DNA from: an uncultured Collinsella sp.
Lineage (GTDB): Bacteria > Actinomycetota > Coriobacteriia > Coriobacteriales > Coriobacteriaceae
Length of the DNA stretch: 64,000 nt
Reading direction: 5' to 3'
Assembly (NCBI GenBank): GCA_949285915.1
Contig: CASDZW010000002.1
Location: forward strand, 41,469 to 105,468
Positions 43,338-50,764 of this stretch are shown here, in pieces. How positions within the stretch are numbered: the stretch's first letter is position 1; the number at the start of each line of letters is the position of its first letter. Below the pieces are notes generated by a model. The model was not told the origin of the DNA, did no database searches, and was given only the letters and a program-made list of their open reading frames with translations. Made by a program: the position numbers and the translations under genes.

Positions 43338-44051
43338 CTACGCCCGCTCGCGCGCCTCGAGGCGCCTATACGCGATACCACCTGCCACAATAAGCAGACC
43401 CGCCACCACCACGGCGATCGCGGCCAGCACATAGTTGCCATCCCCAAAGGCCGAAGCCGCTATGGTCGAGGTCACGATGGAGGGGATGCGCCCCGCCGTG
43501 GCAATGACAAGAACCGCCGCAAAGCGCATGCGCGTGAGACCAGCAAAGTACGTGAGAAAATCCTTGGGCGTTCCCGGGATGAGAAAGACAATGAGCATGA
43601 TGAGCTCGAGCTTGCGTGCGTCTCTGATCCATCCGTACCGCTCGAGGTGGCTGCGATCAAAAAAGAGCCCCACCACGCGCCAGCCCCATGCGCGCACCGC
43701 GAAGTAGATGACGCTGGATGCCACGGCGCTCGCAATCAGACACAGGATGGCACCCTCGACAAACCCAAATGCGTAGCCACTCGCCAACTCTACGGGCTCT
43801 CCCGGTAAAAACGCCAGCAATACCTGCAGGATATTCACTCCAACGATAGCCAAGCGCGACAGCACGGGATGCTCAGCCACATACGCGCGCACCGCGTCTG
43901 CATCGGCAAGCCACGCGTAGACCGCCGGAAGATACTCCCAGCAAGCAATGAGCACGCCCACCAGCGCCACTATGCCGGCAGCGATAACCAGCGTGCGCCT
44001 GCGCCGCAGCGTACCTGCCGGACGTTCCGGCATGGAGCCCTTGATGTCCAT
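43338..44051 (-). CDS. TVP38/TMEM64 (VTT domain) membrane protein
   Basis: 237 residues, about six hydrophobic segments. The VTT core is AFLPGEPVELASGYAFGFVEGAILCLIASAVASSVIYFAVRAWGWRVV, then LIMLIVFLIPGTPKDFLTYFAGLTRMRFAAVLVIATAGRIPSIV, with the proline-rich re-entrant loops typical of DedA/TVP38 proteins, now viewed as lipid scramblases or flippases. ATG at 44051 with AGAGG upstream; an earlier ATG at 44069 is possible. The histidine kinase gene ends 141 nt upstream, on the same strand. Confidence 0.9.
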   Translation of the reverse strand: MDIKGSMPERPAGTLRRRRTLVIAAGIVALVGVLIACWEYLPAVYAWLADADAVRAYVAEHPVLSRLAIVGVNILQVLLAFLPGEPVELASGYAFGFVEGAILCLIASAVASSVIYFAVRAWGWRVVGLFFDRSHLERYGWIRDARKLELIMLIVFLIPGTPKDFLTYFAGLTRMRFAAVLVIATAGRIPSIVTSTIAASAFGDGNYVLAAIAVVVAGLLIVAGGIAYRRLEARERA

Positions 44052-44192
44052 CGTCGCCTCTTCCCACATGTGGATTCGGCCTCCTCCCGCCCAACGCGCG
44101 CGGCGTTGCCCTTGCACATGCCGTCTGCCAGCATGTGCTTTTTCCGTCTTAGAGTGTAGAGAGGGGTCGATAAACGGAACTTGAAGGCACGG

Positions 44193-45929
44193 TTAAGGTT
44201 TTGCTAACTCCACGGCAAAGGTCACGTGGACGAGCGCCCCGCCCGACGTGTCATTTGCAAGCACAAGGGACCCGCCATGCAGCCGCGCAAGCATCGAAGC
44301 AACCGTGAGTCCCAGACCAAAGTGCTCCGCAGACTTCTGCTCGCTGAAGAACGACTCGCAGCCGCGCCTGAGCGCCTCGGCGCTAAATCCCGGGCCATCA
44401 TCGGTAACCCTCAAATCAAGCACGGCGGACAGAGCCCCTTCCGTCTCGTCTTGAGCAGGCGCCTTCCCATCGTCTGTCTCACAGCGACGGCGCATGCAGA
44501 CAGCCAACGACACCCGTTGCCTGGCAAACCGGCATGCGTTCGACATCACGTTGCCCAGAACTTCCTCGACAAGCGACGCGTCTACGCAAAGCTCTGCAGC
44601 ACCGGTGGAGCCGCACACGTCGGCAAGCTCGTTGCGCACTGACACATGGCAGGCAATTCCCGCCTCGGACGCAAGCGTGCGCACGGTGCGGCCCAAATCG
44701 CCGGCAAGTACCGAGAAAGCAACCGAGCCGCGTTCCACCTCGCGATCTTCCAGCTTGGTTATCCCCGTCATGGCTTGAGCATAGGATTCGAGACGCTCGA
44801 CTTGCCCTTGCAAGGTCGCGATATGCGGTGACGGCTCTTTGCCCTCCATCATCTCGAGCGTGCCCTTGAGCACCGTTACCGGCGTGCGAAGATCGTGCGC
44901 AAAGGCCGCGTTTAAGCGCCTACGCTCCTCTGCCGTCTCAAACAGTTCGCGCTGGGCCTCCTCAAGAGACGCGCGCATGCGTTCAAAAGCAGAGGCCAGA
45001 CCTGCAAACTCCCTGCCCGCTACCGCGCCGACCGTAAAATCCAAATCCTGCGCGGCGATACGCTCCGCCGCGTGATGGAGCGACCCCAACGGCTCCGCAA
45101 GACGGACCCGGTAAAACTGCCTGAAGAACACCGTTGCGAGCACGCCCAGCACCACAAAGGGCGCGAGCCCCGCCGCGATGCGCAGGGCAAACATGGGCGC
45201 GGTCTCGGTACCCGCCTGCGCCTGTGATACGTAATAGCCGATGTTCGAGGTAAGGATCTCATCGTTCGCCGCGCCAAGCTGATCTATCGCACTCCCCAGC
45301 TCACCTGTGGTCGATATCCGCTCGCGGCGCTCGCGCTCGTCGTAGTACGCAAGCTCGTCCGCTGCGATGGGTTTAGGGTTGTAGGGATTCCCGCCTGCCT
45401 CAATATAGTCTGCCTCGGTATAGTTGCCTCCCCAGTCATACAGTTTGAGGCCGTCGTCCGAGGCAATCCGCTCAAGCGTCGCGTACACAACAGGCCGCTC
45501 GGTGGAAGCGTTGATGACCTGCGGAGACCCCTTATCTGTCTCCACGCTTGCACACCCCGTACCCTGGCGCATCCCCACATACAACATGCGGTCGCCAACT
45601 CCGCTACCCAGATCAATGGAAACCGCCGGAACGAGCTCGCCCGATGCCGCGTCATAGATATAGGGGCCGCTGTCCACCTCGGTGCGTCCTTCGTTCTCCA
45701 CGCGGTCCAGGTAGTGATATCCCTCAAGGCACGCCACCATGAACGCCACCGAAATCACAACGGAAAGCACCAGGCAGATTGCCGTATAGCAGGCAAACGA
45801 CCGCATAAGGGGGAGATTTCTCCACCACACAGACAGCCGCGCCCGCAGTGTATCGGCAGCACCGTCTCCAGCGGCGCCCTCATGGCGGCCGCCGCCGGCT
45901 ACGGGCACCTCGCCCCTTCTCTTACTCAT
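44193..45929 (-). CDS. Sensor histidine kinase, membrane-bound
   Basis: 578 residues. TM1 about 43-68 (FACYTAICLVLSVVISVAFMVAC), an extracytoplasmic sensor of about 180 residues, TM2 about 250-268, a HAMP region (RLAEPLGSLHHAAERIAAQDLDFTV), H-box with H345 (FAHDLRTPVTVLKG), N-box GNVMSNACRFAR, G1 LRVTDDGPGFSAEALRRG and G2 HFGLGLTVASMLARLHGGSL. The sensor contains DWGGNYTEADYIEAGGNPYNPKP, with no known fold. Overlaps the response regulator by 4 nt. GGGAGGCGC precedes the ATG at 45929. Confidence 0.95.
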   Translation of the reverse strand: MSKRRGEVPVAGGGRHEGAAGDGAADTLRARLSVWWRNLPLMRSFACYTAICLVLSVVISVAFMVACLEGYHYLDRVENEGRTEVDSGPYIYDAASGELVPAVSIDLGSGVGDRMLYVGMRQGTGCASVETDKGSPQVINASTERPVVYATLERIASDDGLKLYDWGGNYTEADYIEAGGNPYNPKPIAADELAYYDERERRERISTTGELGSAIDQLGAANDEILTSNIGYYVSQAQAGTETAPMFALRIAAGLAPFVVLGVLATVFFRQFYRVRLAEPLGSLHHAAERIAAQDLDFTVGAVAGREFAGLASAFERMRASLEEAQRELFETAEERRRLNAAFAHDLRTPVTVLKGTLEMMEGKEPSPHIATLQGQVERLESYAQAMTGITKLEDREVERGSVAFSVLAGDLGRTVRTLASEAGIACHVSVRNELADVCGSTGAAELCVDASLVEEVLGNVMSNACRFARQRVSLAVCMRRRCETDDGKAPAQDETEGALSAVLDLRVTDDGPGFSAEALRRGCESFFSEQKSAEHFGLGLTVASMLARLHGGSLVLANDTSGGALVHVTFAVELAKP

Positions 45930-46660
45930 CGCGCCTCCCACTTGTACCCGACGCCCCACACGGTTGCTATAGAATCTTGCGTACATCCCGCATCGGCAAA
46001 CTTGCGCCGGATGCGCCTCACATGCTCGCGCACGATGCCAGGGTCGCCCTCGGCGTCCCAATCCCACACCTGCTCGTATATTTGCTGACGGTCATATACG
46101 CGCCCCGGGTTCTTGGAGAGCATCGCCACGATGTCAAACTCCGTCCGCGTGAGGTCGAGCGCAACGGCGGCCTCGTTCGGCCGCTCAACCGAAACCGCGC
46201 GCCGCCCGTAATCGACAGTGATCTCTGAGAACATGCGCACGCTCTCCGTCGCAGCAGGCCGGCGCGCCTCTCGGGCAAGATGGGCGCGGACGCGACCGCC
46301 CAACACGGCGAGCGAGAAGGGCTTGAGCACATAATCGTCCGCCCCTGCAGCAAAGCCGTCGAGCTGGTCGGCGTCTTCCACGCGCGCCGTCAAAAAGATG
46401 ATGGGGCAGCTCAAGTGCTCCCGAATCTTTCGGCAGAGTGCAAACCCATCCATACCCGGCATATTCACGTCGAGCAGCGCCAGGTCGATTGCCTGTTGCC
46501 AGCCGCTACCCTCGGCAAGTGCAGCGTTGACTGCCTCCAGCGCCTCACGAGCGCTCGTGGCACAAACGCACCGATATCCCTCGCCCTCAAAAAACGCGCC
46601 CAACATGCGAACGATGTCCGGTTCGTCATCCACAATGAGCAGACGTGCACCTTCGTTCAT
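45926..46660 (-). CDS. OmpR-family response regulator
   Basis: 244 residues. Receiver domain: acidic pocket D11/D12, phosphoacceptor D64 (ALLDVNMPGMDGF) and K113 (YVLKPFS). C-terminal winged helix: LDLTRTEFDIVAMLSKNPGRVYDRQQIYEQVWDWDAEGDPGIVREHVRRIRRKF and ATVWGVGYKWE. TTGGAGGCC precedes the ATG at 46660. First gene of the two-component operon. The target is unknown; the next gene upstream is divergent and encodes a peptidoglycan-binding protein. Confidence 0.96.
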   Translation of the reverse strand: MNEGARLLIVDDEPDIVRMLGAFFEGEGYRCVCATSAREALEAVNAALAEGSGWQQAIDLALLDVNMPGMDGFALCRKIREHLSCPIIFLTARVEDADQLDGFAAGADDYVLKPFSLAVLGGRVRAHLAREARRPAATESVRMFSEITVDYGRRAVSVERPNEAAVALDLTRTEFDIVAMLSKNPGRVYDRQQIYEQVWDWDAEGDPGIVREHVRRIRRKFADAGCTQDSIATVWGVGYKWEAR

Positions 46661-46881
46661 GCCGGCCTCCAATCGATTGCTCCTGTCGATTGTATTCTGG
46701 CAGGCATTTGTCGAGTTTCTTCCTACGGCTGCTCTACCGTGGAATCTTTCTTGAAGCGACCCCCTATAGCCGGCTCTGCCAGCATGAGCGACCCCGAATT
46801 GCTAGACTAATAACCAGTTATGCCGTTTTTCGTTCGCATCGTGCTGCGCGAGGCGGGCGCTTCGATACGAAGAGGTTGTCC

Positions 46882-47784
46882 ATGGAACCGATTACGCGTG
46901 GTATGCAGGGTCCCGCCGTAGAGGACGTCCAGACCCGTCTTGCCGCCCTCGGGTTTACGCTCAACGCGGGCGAGGTGGCCGAGCACAGCTTTGGCACCAC
47001 AACTGAGGAGGCGGTCCGCTCGTTCCGCGTCCAGCAGGGCCTCGCCGCCGAGGGCGCCGTCGACCTTGCTTGCTGGAGCAAGCTCGTGGACGCCTCCTAC
47101 CGTCTGGGCGATCGCACCCTTTACCTCCGCCTTCCCAATTTCCACGGTGCCGACGTGCAGACGCTGCAAAACGCCCTTAACGCCCTTGGCTTCTCGTGCG
47201 GAGAGGCGGATGGCTACTTTGGCCCGCATACGGAAGCTGCCCTGCAGCAGTTCCAGGAGAACGTTGGCCTTTTTGCCGATGGCATGGCCTTCCAGGATAC
47301 GTTTAGCTACATCAAGCGCCTGCATCACGTGTGGGGCGGCAAGCCCTCGGTAAGCGAGTCCGAGGTCCGCACCGGCTTTGCGCGCGCTGCGAGCGTGCTT
47401 GAGCGCTACCGCATCGCCGTCATTGGCGACGACCCCATCTCGCGCAACGTTGCTTCGCGCATGTGGAACATCGCCTCTGCCACAACCGAGGGCAGCGGTT
47501 TCACCCTCTGCGACGACGCCGCTCCCGAGGACGCTGACCTTATCCTCGAGATTGCGTCGACCGAGCTTCCCGAAGATGCCGAGCCGCGCGCAACTGTTGA
47601 CCTCTCCACCTGCGCGAACCTTTCGCAGCGTCTGCGCACCGCGTTTGCCGCCGCAGAAAAGGCACCCGCGCGCATTCGCATCGAGCTCACGGGCATGACG
47701 CGCATCGGCTCGTTTACCACCAGCGATGCGCAGGCGCTCGCCGTGCAGCTGCTCGACGGCGTTTGCGATGCGCTGAGCAATTAG
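46882..47784 (+). CDS. Protein with two peptidoglycan-binding (PG_binding_1) repeats
   Basis: 300 residues. Repeat 1: RGMQGPAVEDVQTRLAALGFTLNAG...FGTTTEEAVRSFRVQQGLAAEGAVD; repeat 2: GADVQTLQNALNALGFSCGEADGYFGPHTEAALQQFQENVGLFADG. The C-terminal half (YRIAVIGDDPISRNVASRMWNIASA, RATVDLSTCANLSQRLRTAFA) looks like a Rossmann-type or amidase-like fold that I cannot name. The layout is that of actinobacterial CwlM-like proteins, but the amidase zinc ligands are not evident. No signal peptide, so it is cytoplasmic or exported by another route. GAGGTTGTCC precedes the ATG at 46882. Confidence 0.8.
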   Translation: MEPITRGMQGPAVEDVQTRLAALGFTLNAGEVAEHSFGTTTEEAVRSFRVQQGLAAEGAVDLACWSKLVDASYRLGDRTLYLRLPNFHGADVQTLQNALNALGFSCGEADGYFGPHTEAALQQFQENVGLFADGMAFQDTFSYIKRLHHVWGGKPSVSESEVRTGFARAASVLERYRIAVIGDDPISRNVASRMWNIASATTEGSGFTLCDDAAPEDADLILEIASTELPEDAEPRATVDLSTCANLSQRLRTAFAAAEKAPARIRIELTGMTRIGSFTTSDAQALAVQLLDGVCDALSN

Positions 47785-47827
47785 GTACACTGTCTGACGC
47801 GCGCCGCATACGGTTAGCGCAGCATAG

Positions 47828-47901
47828 TGGGGCATCGTCCAGCGGCAGGACCCCGGTTTTTGGTGCCGGTTACGGGGGTTCGAATCCCTCTGCCCCAGCC
47901 A
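47828..47901 (+). tRNA. tRNA-Gln (anticodon TTG), CCA encoded
   Basis: Acceptor TGGGGCA pairs with TGCCCCA, followed by discriminator G and an encoded CCA. Anticodon stem CCGGT/GCCGG encloses the loop TTTTGGT with anticodon TTG at its centre; the T arm is GGGGGTTCGAATCCCTC. All stems pair. A strong terminator follows 11 nt later. Confidence 0.97.
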
Positions 47902-47912
47902 CGAAAGATAGC

Positions 47913-47955
47913 AGCTCAGGGCCTATAACACGGCCTGAGCTGTTTTTCTTTTCTC
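47913..47955 (+). terminator. Intrinsic terminator after tRNA-Gln
   Basis: AGCTCAGG (47913-47920) pairs with CCTGAGCT (47934-47941), immediately followed by GTTTTTCTTTTCT. Textbook Rho-independent terminator for the tRNA transcript. Confidence 0.92.
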
Positions 47956-48501
47956 TCTTTGAGCTAAGGATGTAAGCCAAACGTGAGCCAAATTCAAAGA
48001 AAACACGGCGCAAAACACCTCCGCTGATGCGCCGCGCATCGAGAATCAGCGTTTTAAAAAAATGCCGCGCTTCTTTATTTAACTCCTCGCGCCGGTCCCC
48101 CCATGGGCCCCGTTTGCTAGTGACCCATGAGGGCTTTAGTTGGACGGAAAAGAGGCATGCCGGAAACGCGGGTAGCCCCGCCCGACTGACGCCGAACGAG
48201 GCTACCAGCGCTGAAAACGTGAGACGGAGCCGGACCGCTGGCACGGGACACCCGCCTTCCTCACGGTAACACACGCGCAGAAGTTTAGACGTTCGCATTT
48301 ACCGCTTTGGTCAAATCACCCCGTGAGAGGGCAGTCCTCTTCATCCAGCTTTTCACTTTCCTTGCTCTGTGACGACGATTCACCGCAATCCGCGACATAA
48401 TGCGCTAGAGGCAGGCTTCAAACCGTACCTAGACGCTTCGTGGAGCTTCGAGGAATGCCCTCTCATGGCCCTATTTGACCAGAAAGCTCACAATGAACAA
48501 A
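47956..48501. other. Gene-free stretch downstream of tRNA-Gln
   Basis: About 545 bp with no credible gene. An imperfect direct repeat (GTAAGCCAAA 47972-47981, GTGAGCCAAA 47983-47992) stands just after the terminator. Open frames on either strand lack ribosome-binding sites; the one ending across the tRNA is the usual tRNA artefact. tRNA 3-prime ends are common integration sites, so this could be scar tissue of a lost element, but no integrase remnant is visible. Confidence 0.5.
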
Positions 48502-48535
48502 GAACGGGCTCCGGTCGTATCGCCGGAGCCCGTTC
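48502..48535 (-). terminator. Intrinsic terminator of cstA
   Basis: Perfect 13-bp stem GAACGGGCTCCGG / CCGGAGCCCGTTC (48502-48514, 48523-48535) with an 8-nt loop, 40 nt beyond the cstA stop; on the minus strand it is followed by TTTGTTC. Confidence 0.9.
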
Positions 48536-48574
48536 TCAACCTCGTTCTAGAGAGGAAAGGCTGTACGTCAAGCG

Positions 48575-50413
48575 CTACGCGCGGGCGCTGGCACCCTCTG
48601 CGGGAGCGTCCGCTGCGTCGGGGCGCGCGCAATGAGCGCGACCGAGCTCGGTCCACTCGGGCTCCTCGTCGGGAAGCGAGCCCGCCTCCTTGGTGAAGAA
48701 CTCCTTCAGGCAGTTGTACGCCACAATCACGCCAAGGACCATCAGCAGAATCGCAAACACGAGCTGCAGGCCGGACGTTGCGATAACGGCAACGCCGCTC
48801 GTCTGAAGCGCGGTGATGCAGCCGAGCGTGGACTGCACGAGCGACGTGAACGTGGAGCACAGCAGAAAGACCACGGGCACGTAGAGCATGAAGCCGCGGC
48901 GACCGGTGCACTTGCAGAAGACCGCGAGCGTGATCATGGTCATACCGCCAAGAAGCTGGTTGGAAGCGCCAAACAGCGGCCAGATGTTGGTGTAGCCGCC
49001 AAAGGCGAGGGCGAGGCCGAGGACGAGCGTGAGCACGGTGGCGACCCAGGTGTTGGAGAGGACCTTAGGCACACCAGCGAGCTCAGCCTGCTCATCCTCG
49101 AGCGCGTCATTGCTCTTGGCAAAGAACTCTTGGAAGGAGAGGCGGCCGATACGTGCGACGGCATCAACCGAGGTAAGGGCGAGCGCGGAGACGCACATGG
49201 TCATGAAGACCGTAGCGAGCGTCGAATCAACTCCAAAGGCGGTCATGCCGCGGGCAACGCCCTGGCTGAAGATCTGGAAGGGGGTGCCCACCAGCGCACC
49301 GCCCGCACCGGAGGTATTCATGGTCGTGAACATGATGGCGGCAAACACGATGGCGAGCACGCCCACAAAGGACTCGAGCACCATAGCGCCGTAACCCACC
49401 ACGACCATGTCCTGCTCCTTCTCCACCTGCTTGGAGGAGGTGTTGGTGGAGACGAGGCTGTGGAAGCCCGAGAGCGCACCGCAGGCGACGGATACAAACA
49501 GCAGCGGGAACACGTAGCTTCCGCCCTCGGCGAGCGCACCAAAGTCGGCGACCATCGGGGCGGTCATCTCGGCATTGCCACCGAGCGCGAGCACAAAGAT
49601 GCCCACCACGGCGCAGCCGATCATGACGAGCATCATGATGCTCGTGAGGTAGTCACGCGGCTGCTTGAGCACCTGGATGGGCATGGCCGCCGCAAAGAGC
49701 AGGTACACTGTGATAACCGCAAACCAGCCCATCTTGTCGAGGTACACCGGGAACTGCATGCCGACGGCAAACATGGCCACAAAGAGCACGACGCCTACCG
49801 CAAGCTCACGCCAGCCGGTGAGGTTGAAACGGCGGCACACCCAACCAAAGGCAATGGCGACAAAGGTGAAGAGGATCGAGATGGTGCCCGCCGTACCGCC
49901 AAAGTACGAGGCGGCCGTGTCGACGGCGCCCGAGGCGTCGGTCACCGTCATGAAGGTGCCCGCAACCATATCGACAAAAGCAGCGATCACGATGATGGTG
50001 AAAAGCCAGCTGAAGAGCAAGAAGAGCTTGCGGCCGGTGCGACCGATGTACTTCTCGATAAGCTGGGCGAGGGACTTGCCGTTGTTCTTCACGCTCGCGT
50101 ACAGCGCACCGAAATCGTGCACCGCGCCAAAGAAGATGCCACCCACGAGCACCCACAGAAGCACCGGCAGCCAGCCAAACATCATCGCGGCGATGGTGCC
50201 CGTAACAGGGCCCGCGCCGCAGATGGAGCTGAACTGATGCGAGAACACCGTGAAGCACGACGCGGGCGAGAAGTTCTTCCCGTCCTCCATGCGGCGCGCA
50301 GGGGTGAGCGCCTCGGCATCCACACCCCAGGTACGGGCGAGCCAACGCCCGTAGAGCAGATAGCCAACGGCGAGCACCGCCGCCGCGGCAAGCACAACCA
50401 ACAAACCGTTCAT
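48575..50413 (-). CDS. cstA: Carbon starvation protein A, peptide/pyruvate transporter
   Basis: 612 residues, about 16 TM segments. Matches the CstA family throughout: YGRWLARTWGVD, PASCFTVFSHQFSSICGAGPVTGTIAAMMFGWLPVLLWVLVGGIFFGAVHDFGALYASVKNNGKSLAQLIEKYIG, and SGFHSLVSTNTSSKQVEKEQD. CstA proteins import peptides and, in the BtsT branch, pyruvate. This shorter form (about 610 residues) resembles the actinobacterial/clostridial members. AAGGGGGC precedes the ATG at 50413. It has a promoter about 235 nt upstream and a leader with two strong hairpins, the second followed by a T-rich run, so attenuation is plausible. Confidence 0.96.
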   Translation of the reverse strand: MNGLLVVLAAAAVLAVGYLLYGRWLARTWGVDAEALTPARRMEDGKNFSPASCFTVFSHQFSSICGAGPVTGTIAAMMFGWLPVLLWVLVGGIFFGAVHDFGALYASVKNNGKSLAQLIEKYIGRTGRKLFLLFSWLFTIIVIAAFVDMVAGTFMTVTDASGAVDTAASYFGGTAGTISILFTFVAIAFGWVCRRFNLTGWRELAVGVVLFVAMFAVGMQFPVYLDKMGWFAVITVYLLFAAAMPIQVLKQPRDYLTSIMMLVMIGCAVVGIFVLALGGNAEMTAPMVADFGALAEGGSYVFPLLFVSVACGALSGFHSLVSTNTSSKQVEKEQDMVVVGYGAMVLESFVGVLAIVFAAIMFTTMNTSGAGGALVGTPFQIFSQGVARGMTAFGVDSTLATVFMTMCVSALALTSVDAVARIGRLSFQEFFAKSNDALEDEQAELAGVPKVLSNTWVATVLTLVLGLALAFGGYTNIWPLFGASNQLLGGMTMITLAVFCKCTGRRGFMLYVPVVFLLCSTFTSLVQSTLGCITALQTSGVAVIATSGLQLVFAILLMVLGVIVAYNCLKEFFTKEAGSLPDEEPEWTELGRAHCARPDAADAPAEGASARA

Positions 50414-50454
50414 ACGAAATGCCCCCTTCAGAACCATCGCAACGCAAACAAAAC

Positions 50455-50520
50455 GCGGGGCCGTCGCATTCGGTCGACGGCCCCGCAAAGGACCGGTCCG
50501 CCTCTGTAGCGCGGACCGGT
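50455..50520 (-). promoter_or_regulatory. Two tandem stem-loops in the cstA leader, possible attenuator
   Basis: In transcription order: ACCGGTCCGC with GCGGACCGGT (50520-50492, 10-bp stem, 9-nt loop), then GCGGGGCCGTCG with CGACGGCCCCGC (50486-50455, 12-bp stem, 8-nt loop). The second is followed by GTTTTGTTTGCG, as in an intrinsic terminator, but ahead of the cstA coding region. Confidence 0.6.
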
Positions 50521-50646
50521 ATGGCACCTATCCGCGCTAGGCAATAATCTCAATAGCGATAGATAGGTGACGTACGTTCATGTTGCGCGATCCTTTTGGT
50601 ATCGGGTGCCGGCTCCACGCCGACACGTCTCGTTCCAACGAAGGGC

Positions 50647-50675
50647 AGTATCGCGCTTTAGTTTGATGGAGTCAA
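50647..50675 (-). promoter_or_regulatory. Promoter for cstA
   Basis: TTGACT (50675-50670), exactly 17 bp, then GATACT (50652-50647) on the minus strand. The resulting leader before the cstA ATG would be about 225 nt and would contain both stem-loops. Confidence 0.7.
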
Positions 50676-50725
50676 CGCAGGGGCGTCGCATGTTACGAGC
50701 CTGTTGCGGATGTTTCGCCTTCGTT

Positions 50726-50754
50726 GCGTCCCCGGTTTTTGGCGCCGGGGACGC
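50726..50754 (-). terminator. Hairpin after the acyltransferase gene
   Basis: GCGTCCCCGG (50726-50735) pairs with CCGGGGACGC (50745-50754), 9-nt loop, 10 nt beyond the stop of the acyltransferase gene and upstream of the cstA promoter. The loop and inner bases resemble a tRNA-Gln anticodon arm, probably by chance. Confidence 0.6.
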
Positions 50755-50764
50755 CGCGGGTGCG

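Noticed and set aside
47870..48298. 142-codon minus-strand frame ending GAEGFEPP
   Set aside because: The C-terminal GxEGFEPP string is the well-known artefact of translating across a tRNA T arm.
50726..50754. tRNA-Gln anticodon-arm fragment
   Set aside because: The similarity covers a short stem and T-rich loop only; a plain hairpin explains it.
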